64,000 bases of DNA from Saprospiraceae bacterium (lineage in GTDB: Bacteria > Bacteroidota > Bacteroidia > Chitinophagales > Saprospiraceae), in NCBI GenBank assembly GCA_016715105.1, contig JADKBO010000021.1, forward strand, positions 1 to 64,000. The letters run 5' to 3'. The translations under genes and the position numbers were made by a program. A model generated the notes under the pieces. That model did not search any database. It was not told the origin of the DNA and saw only the letters and a list, made by a program, of their open reading frames with translations. Shown one piece after another: positions 38,792-47,213 of this stretch. The first letter of the stretch is position 1. Each line of letters opens with the position of its first letter.

Positions 38792-39442
38792 TTATTTTGT
38801 GGTCGAGTCTTTTTTCAATTGATCGTTTGCAACCAGTACAATCTCCACTCTTCTGTTGAGTTCTTTCCCATCGTCCGTTTTATTTGTTGCAACAGGGTCA
38901 CTTTCTCCAAATCCCATAGATTTCAATCTAGCGGAAGAGACACTATTTTCATTTAAAAAGGACAAAACAGCATTGGAACGATTTACGGACAATTTCTGGT
39001 TGTACGCGCTATCGCCATCACTATCTGTATGTCCCAAAATATTGACGTGGGTATCTTTATATTCGGTAAGCGATGCTGCTAGTTTAGAAAGATTATCTTT
39101 GGTAGTGGACTTTAAAGCATAACTATCAAAATCAAATAGCAATCCTGAGTCAAAACTTACCACTATGCCCTCTCCTACTCTGACAACCGTAGCATCATTT
39201 CCGAGATCATCAGATATATCACGAGCAGCTTTGTCCATGTAACTACCAATTATACCACCAGAAAGTCCACCAACTGCTGCTCCAAGAATGATACCAACGG
39301 CTCTGTTCTTTTTGGTCAATAGGGCACCCGCAGTAGCACCTACCGCTCCTCCAATGATTGCGCCTTGGGTTTTTTTACTGGTATTGCATGAGCTAAACAC
39401 CAAAAGGGTAGCCAAGAAATAGACAAACAACGATTTCATCAT
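38792..39442 (-). CDS. OmpA-family lipoprotein with glycine zipper
   Basis: The 216-residue product has a lipobox (LVFSSCNTS). A glycine-zipper segment follows (residues about 28-70; GAIIGGAVGATAGALL), then an OmpA-type peptidoglycan-binding domain (LGHTDSDGDSAYNQKLSVNR, GFGESDPVATN, NRRVEIVL). It should tether the outer membrane to the cell wall. The same leftward group contains two OMP barrels. The gene is intact. Confidence 0.9.
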   Translation of the reverse strand: MMKSLFVYFLATLLVFSSCNTSKKTQGAIIGGAVGATAGALLTKKNRAVGIILGAAVGGLSGGIIGSYMDKAARDISDDLGNDATVVRVGEGIVVSFDSGLLFDFDSYALKSTTKDNLSKLAASLTEYKDTHVNILGHTDSDGDSAYNQKLSVNRSNAVLSFLNENSVSSARLKSMGFGESDPVATNKTDDGKELNRRVEIVLVANDQLKKDSTTK

Positions 39443-39493
39443 GTTGTAATTTAATTGTTAAATAAAAGTCACGGATAAAATAGAAAGAAGAAA

Positions 39494-39547
39494 AAGAGGT
39501 GAACACAAGAAAACTCATGTACATGTGACATAAAATGTTCACCTCTT
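39494..39547 (-). terminator. Terminator of the OMP gene at 39559
   Basis: AAGAGGTGAACA (39494-39505) and TGTTCACCTCTT (39536-39547) form a perfect 12-base stem. The minus strand continues TTTTTCTTC. It begins 12 bases after the stop at 39559. Confidence 0.8.
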
Positions 39548-39558
39548 ATTATTTCGTA

Positions 39559-40149
39559 TTATCTGAGATTGATCAGAAATGCAGCATAAAAATACTTGTT
39601 GCTTCCGTCACCATTCTGAAATTGGAAGTCACCGACTTCCTTATTGGTAAACTCTATGTAAGGAGTAAACCCAAAATTATAACCTAGTTCGATACCAAAC
39701 TGCTGTACAGGATTGAAAGTAGCTTGCAACTGGCCAGACAGAGTGAAATTTTTGTTCTCAAAATTGTCACTCAAATTATCTTTCATTAAAAATCCTGCTT
39801 GAACTCCACCACCAAATGAAAGGATGGAGTTTGGAATAATTTTAATCAAAACAGGAATACCAATGTAATCTCTATTGAGTTTGAAATCTGCAATTGGAGT
39901 TTTCAATGTAGAAGTCAATCTCTGGTAAGTAATACCAGGTTCTATGCCAATTACATCAGTAAAAAACAATTGATAATGTAATCCAAGGAATAAATTTGGA
40001 TTGGAAGTAACATCAAAAAGTGCATTGTCATTAAGGTCTAAATCAGCATATGTGCCACCTATTTTGATGGTTGGCTGAGCCCAAACAGAGATCGAACCAA
40101 ATACCAACATAGATACAACCACGAATGATTTAATTTTTAAAAAGCTCAT
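39559..40149 (-). CDS. Outer-membrane beta-barrel protein
   Basis: The 196-residue product has a signal peptide (VVVSMLVFGSISVWAQ) and alternating barrel strands (FLGLHYQLFF, IGIEPGITYQRL, DYIGIPVLIKIIPN, SFGGGVQAGFLMK, FGIELGYNFGFTPYIEF) with a C-terminal FYAAFLINLR. It belongs to the small OMP_b-brl group. It lies 5 bases downstream of the lmo0937-type small membrane gene on the same strand, so they share a transcript. Confidence 0.8.
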   Translation of the reverse strand: MSFLKIKSFVVVSMLVFGSISVWAQPTIKIGGTYADLDLNDNALFDVTSNPNLFLGLHYQLFFTDVIGIEPGITYQRLTSTLKTPIADFKLNRDYIGIPVLIKIIPNSILSFGGGVQAGFLMKDNLSDNFENKNFTLSGQLQATFNPVQQFGIELGYNFGFTPYIEFTNKEVGDFQFQNGDGSNKYFYAAFLINLR

Positions 40150-40154
40150 TTTTA

Positions 40155-40307
40155 TTATAGTTTATTTAATATTTTTAAAACGATTAATACTACAGCAACG
40201 ATCAGTAATAAATGGATCAAGTTACCTACAACGGCCCCGAATCCTATAAATCCAAACAGCCATCCAACGATGAGTAAAACAATAATTATTGATACGATGT
40301 CTCTCAT
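40155..40307 (-). CDS. lmo0937-type small membrane protein
   Basis: The 50-residue frame reads MRDIVSIIIVLLIVGWLFGF, then IGFGAVVGNLIHLLLIVAVV and LKILNKL. Two membrane helices with a central Gly-rich turn and a HxLL motif match the lmo0937 family of tiny membrane proteins. The frame is intact. It lies between another small membrane gene and an OMP gene on the same strand. The family's role is unknown, but it often appears in stress-induced groups. Confidence 0.75.
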   Translation of the reverse strand: MRDIVSIIIVLLIVGWLFGFIGFGAVVGNLIHLLLIVAVVLIVLKILNKL

Positions 40308-40339
40308 GATAATTAATTTTAATTGAGTTTATAAATAGA

Positions 40340-40536
40340 TTATTTCTTTCTGAATATCACGGCAACAATGATCAAGACAACTGCCACTCCTACCCAAAAT
40401 AATGGGTTTTCAAATATTGCAGGTGAATCATTACCATCGAGATCAACATCTATATCTAATCCGCCTTGAGCAGAAAGTAAAACAGATGTTAGTGTTGATA
40501 ATATTAAATGGGTAATCTGAAAATCAGCTTGTTCAT
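40340..40536 (-). CDS. Small secreted/membrane protein, frameshifted
   Basis: From the ATG at 40536 the frame reads MNKLIFRLPI. Adding one T to the run at about 40506 continues LILSTLTSVLLSAQGG, a signal peptide, then LDIDVDLDGNDSPAIFE and one membrane helix (VGVAVVLIIVAVIF) ending RKK. The product is about 65 residues. The acidic DxDxDxDGND stretch could bind a divalent cation. It leads the run lmo0937-type gene then OMP gene. Confidence 0.55.
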
Positions 40537-41087
40537 TATGTTGTGTTTATAATGAATAGCTTGAAGGGAGAAATATGTTTTAAATCGAAAAATTAATTTT
40601 ATTTTGAATGTGACAATATCAAAATTAAGACATACAAAATACTGGTTTTATGAGATATACATATTGACATTCTTTATAATTTGAGTTGCCAATTATAAAA
40701 TAATAAAGAAAATAATCAGTTGTAATTGAGGATAAAAACCATGAATTTTATTATTCTAGGTAGTATTTTTATTTCTACATGGAACCATTTAGTGGAAATT
40801 GCCCAAAATTGATTTACCTATCAACTCTAAGAAAATGGTCATAATGCCTTTCAAAATAGCCAAAAAAAAAAGGAGCCATTAGATACAATGACTCCTTTCT
40901 AAACTAAATTTATTGTTTGTATTTTAATAAGTATTAAGGTGGAGTCAATATCATTCAAAAAATGTCAATTTTCTGTGACACTTCGGCTGTTTTTGTCGCA
41001 AAAGCGCTGCCATTACTTTTCAAACGAGCTTAGATTGACGAAAAATTTCCTGATTTTCTGAAAAGAAAGTACCCACTAAATAGTTAC
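40537..41087. other. Gap without a gene
   Basis: The AT-rich sequence has no convincing coding frame. It contains the terminator of the AraC-type gene (40869-40898) and should hold the promoter of the small membrane-protein run. A TAATTTTG on the minus strand near 40620 is a candidate -7 element. Confidence 0.4.
40869..40898 (-). terminator. Terminator downstream of the AraC-type regulator gene
   Basis: AAAGGAG and CTCCTTT, with inner CATT/AATG, form a stem. On the minus strand it is followed by an unbroken T-run. It lies about 190 bases after the stop at 41088. Confidence 0.7.
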
Positions 41088-42094
41088 CTATTTTGACACA
41101 TAAGTGTCACTTGGCAATATGCCAAACTCTTCCTTAAACTTCTTGCTAAAATGACCTTTATTGGTATAGCCAAGCACATCAGCTACCTCACCACAGCTCA
41201 TTTTTCCATTTTGCAACAATTTCAATGCATGATTCATCTTAGCACTGATTGCAAATTGCTTGATAGATTTTGAAAACATCAATTTAAATCCTATTTGCAG
41301 TTTAGTGGGGTTAAGGCCAACCTTCCTGGCTATTTTTTGCACGGTTGGTGTGTTATTCAAATTATCAATGATGATATCTTTGGCATCTTTAACCCTTTCA
41401 TAGTCTTCAGCAATAAATTTGTAATTACTTGTATTTTCCAATTTTTCTTCTCTATATGATTTTAAAAGATCGTTGATCATGGCAAGTGTTTTTGATTCAA
41501 GTTCCATTTTGCGCTCCAAACCCATTTTGGAATCTTCCACCAAGTTTAAAATGGATTGAGACATTTCAGGTATCAGCGCACTTTGAAAATAGAGTGTTTC
41601 TTTGGCTTTAGTGTCTTTGAAAAGCGACACTATTTGTTGTGGAAATGAATTGATGTCACACAAAACTTTTTCAATAAAATCCACTCTATTTACGGCTATG
41701 ATCACCATCTTCATCACACTATTCCTAGCAATGTTGATTTTGTGAGGTGTATCAGATATAGGTGCAAAAATAGCAGATGTAGCAGCTGAAACTTCTTTGT
41801 AAATTTTCTCATCTTCGACTATTACACTATTACTACAATTGAAAAAAAGTAGATTGGTGGCACTCCATCGTTACTAAAATGAAGTTCAAGATCGTCTTTT
41901 AGTGTACAATCCATGATAATGGCACTTACTCCATGCTCAAGATCAATACCTGTCATTTTACCAATTGCATTTTCATGCTCAAGATTGAGTATAACTTCAC
42001 CGCATGCTATTTCAAACTTTTGCTTGAATGCCTTGCTCAATTGCTCAACCCCTCTTGCCAATCTGTTGTTTTCTACTAAAAAGTCTATTTTCAT
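41088..42094 (-). CDS. AraC-family transcriptional regulator, frameshifted
   Basis: The C-terminal frame (41717-41088) ends in a two-HTH AraC domain (NPTKLQIGFKLMFSKSIKQF, MSCGEVADVLGYTNKGHFSKKFKEEFG). The N-terminal frame (to 41822) reads FEIACGEVILNLEH and GVSAIIMDCTLKDD. A shift near 41840-41855 joins them through a region reading KIYKEVSAATSAIFAPISDT. The joined product is about 335 residues. The ATG at 42094 (MKIDFLVEN) is the likely start. The ligand is unknown. It lies downstream of the sigma-54 activator group. Confidence 0.75.
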
Positions 42095-42364
42095 GAACTT
42101 GTTTTTTGATTGTTTAACCAAAACTCTTATATAAGGCTCTGTGCTAAAGACCTTTCATTAGGCAAATTGTTCGAAACGAAATAAAAAAAAAATTACTTCT
42201 TCTTTCCGCCTAGAAACACCAATTAAAAGTCCTATACTAAGCAAGTATAACCTATATACGAGATGAAATAAAGTTTTGGATCTCAGAAAACAAATTTTTA
42301 TAGAAATATAATTACTTTCAATACAGGAGATGCAACTTACTATAAATCTCTGAATGACAGTCCT

Positions 42365-42825
42365 TTAGTATATTATTATGGGCCTTAGACTCGAGTAAAT
42401 GGCCCATTTTATCATTGAGTAAAAAGAAATCGTCTTTATTGCATCCTTTTTTTTTTGTTTTTCAGCTTCATTTTTTTTGGATGCCAGCAATTTATGGGTC
42501 AAACTGGTAATGGTCTTTAGGTTGTTTTTCAATACAAAACCAGAAGCTGTATTTAAAATAGCAGCAGACTCTATGAATTCATGTTTTAACGAATGGGCGA
42601 CAAATACCAAAGGAATGGCAAGTTTATTTGTGGTCTGGATACAAAACTGGATAGCGTTGATTTTAGGAAGGGTATAATCACAAAAAATAACATCAGGCCT
42701 TGTCCATTTTATTTTTTCATCAAATTCTTCTTTCGATTTACACACCAAAAAATAGAATTTTTAAATTCATACAACAAATGCTCTTTTATGGCTAGGATAT
42801 CTTCTTGATTTTGGTCAACTGAAAT
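42365..42825 (-). CDS. Degenerate receiver domain, disrupted
   Basis: The open part begins at a non-ATG codon inside the domain (VCKSKEEFDEKIKW) and holds the phospho-Asp motif VIFCDYTLP and FVLKNN (Lys). One missing T near 42755 restores the upstream text VDQNQEDILAIKEHLLYEF. The acidic pair is D-Q instead of D-D, so metal binding is probably weakened. It aligns with the receiver at 32346 throughout. No Met is available in frame, because a TAG lies just before this text, at the end of the thioredoxin-like gene. It may originally have been fused to that gene. Confidence 0.55.
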
Positions 42826-43154
42826 CTAGCTTTTATCAATACTATCAAGAACTTCCTTTTTTGAAAAAGTCCCTTCAATGCGATTGACAATTTCCTGATT
42901 TTTGATGATGATGCAAGAAGGCACCTTTCTTATTCTGTATTTTGAAAAAAGTTCTTTGTGTTGTCTGCATCAATAGTTATGAAAGAAATGTCTTCCCGAT
43001 CATCCACAATCTTTTGACTTACAATATCAACAATGGTTGAAGAACTCACCCAATCTGCAGTAAATACCAATACAAGTGGGCATTTCTCACTATTGGAGAT
43101 TTCTTTTGAAATCAAATCAGTTGGTGTTGTGTTTTCGTAGTAAAATTTTCCCAT
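42826..43154 (-). CDS. Thioredoxin-like protein lacking the active-site cysteines, frameshifted
   Basis: The first frame (to 42930) reads PLVLVFTADWVSSSTIVDIV, which aligns with the thioredoxin active-site helix but has VSSS where WCxxC is expected. A shift near 42935 continues LFSKYRIRKVPSCIIIKNQ (the cis-Pro loop, VPS) and ends IDKS at 42826. The product is about 109 residues. It cannot do thiol redox chemistry at the usual site and is more likely a binding or sensing module. It starts 5 bases after the sigma-54 activator gene. Confidence 0.6.
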
Positions 43155-43159
43155 CTGAA

Positions 43160-44942
43160 TTAATATTGTTTTGGATCAATGCCAAGCTTTTTCATTCTAG
43201 AAAAAAGCGTTTTGTTATTGATTTCCAAAATTTCAGATGCAGAACCCTCTCCTGATACTTTCCCTTTGGTAGCTTTAAGTACTTTCATGATGTATCTTTT
43301 TTGCATTTCATCTAATGAAACATATTGTTCTTCATCTTCATTAATCACCTTCTCAGCTTTATGAAGGAACTGAAGATCAATAGTATCATCCTTAGATAAA
43401 ATAACCCCTCTTTCTATGATGTTTTCTAATTCACGAATATTTCCTGGATAATGGTACCTTGTCAAAAAACCATAATCCTTCTTAGATATATTGATGACGT
43501 TTCTGCCCGTCTTCTTGTTCGTTTTATTCAAAAAATGTTTGATTAGGGGTGGAATGTCTTCCTTTCGCTCTCTGAGTGGAATGTTGTATATTGGGAAGAC
43601 ATTTAGCCTATAATATAAGTCTGATCTGAATGTACCTTCAGTTACCATTTTCTGTAAATCTCTGTTAGTTGCTGCAATAACCCTCACATCAACTTTGATG
43701 GTGTTGGCATTTCCAATTCTCTCAATTTCACCTTCTTGCAAAACTCTTAATAATCTTGCTTGTAAGGACAAAGGCAGCTCACCAATCTCGTCCAGAAATA
43801 TTGTTCCTTTATGTGCTAGTTCAAATTTACCAATTTTCTGCTTGTCTGCACCAGTAAATGCTCCCTTTTCATGTCCGAAAAGCATACTTTCTATTAATTC
43901 TGCCGGAATTGAACCACAATTTACCTTCACAAGAATTTTATCAGAACGATCACTCAACTTATAAATAGAGTTGCAAAGCAGTTCTTTTCCCGTTCCTGTT
44001 TCTCCTAAAATTAAAACTGTGGAAGTTGTGTCAGCAACTTGAGCTACTTTTGCAAGGATATCTTTGTAAGCCTTGGATTGGGTGATGATATCTTCAAATT
44101 TAAAGTTTTCAATGGCTTCTTCAACCAATTGCTCTTTATGACTTTCTACATCTTCTGTCAGTTTTCATACTTTAAAAGTGCATTTTGAACAGGCTCACCT
44201 ATAATGTCAATGGTGTTCTCCCATAAAATTCAATTCTATACCTGGCAGGTGCATGTCTAGTATCATGAAAAGTAAGTCGTAAATAACCTTTGATAAATCC
44301 TTCTCTTGGGGATTTCATAACCATTTGAAGTACTGCTTCTTTAGGATCTTCATCTTCTCCAAGTTTTATAAAAGATTCCATAACGGGGCCCAAATCAGTT
44401 TCTAAAAATAAATCATCCACTTTGATATTCATCAACTGATCATGGAGATGTTTTTTCATGCCTTCATTCATGAAAATAATTTTACCTGCCTCATTCAAAT
44501 AGGCAACTGCATTTTTAGTATTGATATCATAGGAATAAATTTTTTTGTTTATTTTCTTTTGCATGTCATCAATATATTGATGGAGTTGATTTTATGGCAG
44601 TCCTTTTGGCTTCTAGGATAACATAGAGGCATAAGTTAAGATCAAGTTTAAATAAAAGACTTTATTAGAATCTAGCGTTTTGCCTTCAAGTTGTATTTGG
44701 CAATTGATTTTCTTATGCCCCAAAGCCTGAACTTCATTCCAAATTTTTTTCCAAGTCATCATGGAAAGTTCTGGATTGATATAAAAAACAGAAGGTGGTT
44801 GTGTTTTCATTTCTGCAAGAAATAACTTGCTCATGTATACAATGCCTCCATTTTGATCTACAACACAATAAAAATCTGGTGATGTATCACTCAATGTAGC
44901 CATTAAAGCATCAACATTGGTTTTTATGACTTGTTTTATCAA
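43160..44942 (-). CDS. PAS-PAS sigma-54 activator (NtrC type), frameshifted
   Basis: From the N-terminus: a PAS-like domain (SPDFYCVVDQNGGIVYMSKL), a second PAS (AVAYLNEAGKIIFMNEGMK), then the AAA+ domain with GETGTGKELL (Walker A), GAFTGA (sigma-54 contact), GTIFLDEIGELPL (Walker B) and NIRELENIIERGVIL, and a Fis-type HTH (ASEILEINNKTLFSRMKKLG). Three indels (near 44610, 44205 and 44145) split it; the joined length is about 590 residues. There is no receiver domain, so input is through the PAS domains. It should activate sigma-54 promoters, three candidates for which are in this window. Confidence 0.85.
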
Positions 44943-45073
44943 TTTATGTATTGGTATCTATTCTTAATGTCTAATATCATAAAATGTTTTCTGTTATTTC
45001 AGTTTTTCTGATATTTAATCATTTTTATTTTTTATATTTAGCATAAATAATTGATTATCAAATGATTAAATCT

Positions 45074-45088
45074 TGGCATGGAAATAGT
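45074..45088 (+). promoter_or_regulatory. Candidate sigma-54 promoter of the small gene at 45112
   Basis: TGGCATGGAAATAGT has a perfect -24 half (TGGCATG), while TAGT replaces TTGC at -12. It ends 24 bases before the ATG at 45112, an ideal distance, and lies in the gap divergent from the sigma-54 activator gene. Confidence 0.45.
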
Positions 45089-45111
45089 ATGAAAGGTTTT
45101 AAATAAATAAA

Positions 45112-45329
45112 ATGAATACTCACCATATGCAATCACTAAAGGGACAAAATCCATTGATTTATCAAGTTGAAAGAAAACTCGATTGGTTTTTGAAGAATTG
45201 ATTGAATTTATAAATCAAGAAGATGAAAATCAATTAGCGACCATGAATAATCGCAACCTTTTAACAAATACAAAGATCCCATCAGGGAAACTTGATGATG
45301 GCATTGCTATAAAGAAAAGTTGTCAATGA
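45112..45329 (+). CDS. Small hypothetical protein, frameshifted
   Basis: From the ATG at 45112 the frame reads MNTHHMQSLKGQNPLIYQVE. A one-base shift near 45178 continues LVFEELIEFINQEDENQLAT and NTKIPSGKLDDGIAIKKSCQ, ending at the TGA at 45327. The product is about 72 residues, soluble, with no known family. Its divergent position next to the sigma-54 activator and the promoter-like sequence make it a likely target of that activator. Confidence 0.45.
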
Positions 45330-45379
45330 GCTCCAATAATCGGGGTTAAATTAATTAAAAAAAAAATCGAATCTTTAAC

Positions 45380-46006
45380 CTAAAATGGAATTTTAGAAGG
45401 TGTGAATTTGAAACTTTCTGCGGCTTCAGCAACTTCTTTGTCATTGAATACATCCACAAAAATATCTTTTATTTGCTCAAAAGCTTCGTTTTGCTTTTCA
45501 TCCCAGTGAGACTCTCCAGTCACTTGGTCTTCCTCCACAAGATCTTCTAGCTTATCCAAAAAGAAAAGTGATTTGAGATCACCTTTTAGTTGATCAACAA
45601 TAAATTTATTTTTGGATTGAAGATTGGCTTTATATTCATCTAGTGAGACTTGGGTAGCTCCATCCTCTACATCCGTAAATGAAATGGCTAAATAATTAGT
45701 AATGAATCCATTGAAGAAGGTTTTTTGCCAGAAGAGCGCTCCAATGAGGAGCAGAATGTGAAAACCCAAAACACACAACAGGGTAATCAATAAGGAGTGA
45801 ATATATGAATTGAGAAAAATCACTGCTATCATCAGCATTAAAACATATATGATTGCACCAATGAAAAGATAAAGACCTAGTGTAAGTGATCTGCTGATTA
45901 CATTCGCAGTATTAGCAGAGAGTTCTAGTTTGGTCAACTCAATTCTATTATCGATGTATTCATCGGCGTATTGATAAATCTTTCCAATATTGGTGAACCA
46001 AGTCAT
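45380..46006 (-). CDS. Phage-holin-III/DUF1469-like membrane protein
   Basis: The 208-residue product has an amphipathic N-terminus (YQYADEYIDNRIELTKLEL), two long membrane helices (about residues 38-65 and 70-95) and a cytoplasmic tail. This is the plan of DUF1469, often called putative actinobacterial holin-X, and the N-terminus (IELTKLEL) is typical. The long acidic tail is extra. It lies about 100 bases downstream of the YtxH gene on the same strand; these two families are often neighbours in envelope-stress groups. Confidence 0.7.
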   Translation of the reverse strand: MTWFTNIGKIYQYADEYIDNRIELTKLELSANTANVISRSLTLGLYLFIGAIIYVLMLMIAVIFLNSYIHSLLITLLCVLGFHILLLIGALFWQKTFFNGFITNYLAISFTDVEDGATQVSLDEYKANLQSKNKFIVDQLKGDLKSLFFLDKLEDLVEEDQVTGESHWDEKQNEAFEQIKDIFVDVFNDKEVAEAAESFKFTPSKIPF

Positions 46007-46108
46007 TAAGTCAGTTGATAGCAGTGAAAATCTATAAAAATTAAAATTAATTAATTATTGCCAAATGGAAATAGAATTATTCATTTCAATTTGACAAAAT
46101 CCAATTAA

Positions 46109-46474
46109 TTAAGACATTTTTGCATTTTTACCTGCATGTTTTACAGTTGCTTCCGCTTCCTGCATTCCCTTTACGATTTCATCAGAAGCCTCAGAAACTT
46201 TTGAATTAATGGTAGATTTTACATTAGAAGCGAAATCAGCAACACTTTGTTTTGCAGACTCTTTTACAGAGGCAAAACTATCCTTGGCTGTGTCCAACTT
46301 CTCCTTTGCAAGATCAACATATTCTGAAGTTGTTGCCTTCAAGTTTTCATTCAATTCTTTTGCTTTTGCGGCTGCATTCTTTCTTTGTTCTCTTCCTTTA
46401 TCAGAATTCAAATAGTATCCTGCTACTGCCCCTGCTGCAACTCCAACAGCTATTCCTAAAATATTCTTTTTCAT
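46109..46474 (-). CDS. YtxH-domain protein
   Basis: The 121-residue product starts with a Gly/Ala-rich membrane segment (GIAVGVAAGAVAGYYLNSDKG) followed by RKNAAAKAKELN, which is the YtxH signature. An Ala/Lys-rich amphipathic helix with 11-residue, LEA-like periodicity follows. The family is stress-linked in several bacteria. The gene is intact and shares its strand with the holin-like gene. Confidence 0.85.
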   Translation of the reverse strand: MKKNILGIAVGVAAGAVAGYYLNSDKGREQRKNAAAKAKELNENLKATTSEYVDLAKEKLDTAKDSFASVKESAKQSVADFASNVKSTINSKVSEASDEIVKGMQEAEATVKHAGKNAKMS

Positions 46475-46667
46475 GATATAAATTTTAATTTTTTAATAAT
46501 CAATTCGGATGTAGAAGGCTTATCTGAGTATATTTGTTCGATTCGATGTTTAAATATTGATCAATTTTCACTCTAGAATGAGCGCCTCTATTTATATGAA
46601 CAAAATGGAGAGCAAAACATTTTAAAAGCATGATAATATTTCAATCAGCATTCAAAAAAAATAAACC

Positions 46668-47213
46668 ATGAGCGATATAATTGATGACGCCAAAAAGTAT
46701 GTAGAAAATGAAATTTTGGTCAACAAGGAAGATCAACCTCAAGAAATCATCAGTAAATATGCTGTTTATTCTTCTGGCCTTGGTATATTACCTGGCAATA
46801 TTCTGTCTTCCGCTTCATTAGGCTTGGTGGTTTACAAAATGGTAGATGATCTCAATACTTTTTACAAAAGAAATGCAGAAGATAAATCAAAAATCATCGT
46901 CTTTTCTTTAGTGTCAGGTGCTGTTTACATCACATTAAAAACTGTTTTGGATGCCTTTTTTGAAAAGGTCCCACAATTGCGGATGTTATCTTCCATGGTT
47001 TCAGGAGCGCTATTGGCTCATTTGGTCATCACCATTACGGGAAAAATTGCCAATGGCATTCTTGCATCCAACAAACAAATGGAAGACCTCAATTTAAAAA
47101 TGGTTGTTGCTCATTTGAGGGAAATGGCCTCTTCGGGAGATTTAAAAAAGGAAGTGATTGCAGCTTTCACTGATCGCAAAAAACTATCTTTTAAACAAGC
47201 TTTAAACCACTAA
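46668..47213 (+). CDS. Hypothetical membrane protein
   Basis: The 181-residue product has a hydrophobic region GLGILPGNILSSASLGLVVY, two later membrane segments (about residues 78-98 and 110-132) and a charged C-terminus. The first region vaguely resembles DUF697-type proteins, but this is not firm. The gene is intact and converges on the UbiD-like gene, with a four-base overlap of the two ends. Confidence 0.5.
   Translation: MSDIIDDAKKYVENEILVNKEDQPQEIISKYAVYSSGLGILPGNILSSASLGLVVYKMVDDLNTFYKRNAEDKSKIIVFSLVSGAVYITLKTVLDAFFEKVPQLRMLSSMVSGALLAHLVITITGKIANGILASNKQMEDLNLKMVVAHLREMASSGDLKKEVIAAFTDRKKLSFKQALNH

Noticed and set aside
41110..41124. Palindrome TTGGCAATATGCCAA as a regulatory site
   Set aside because: It lies inside the coding sequence of the AraC-type gene.
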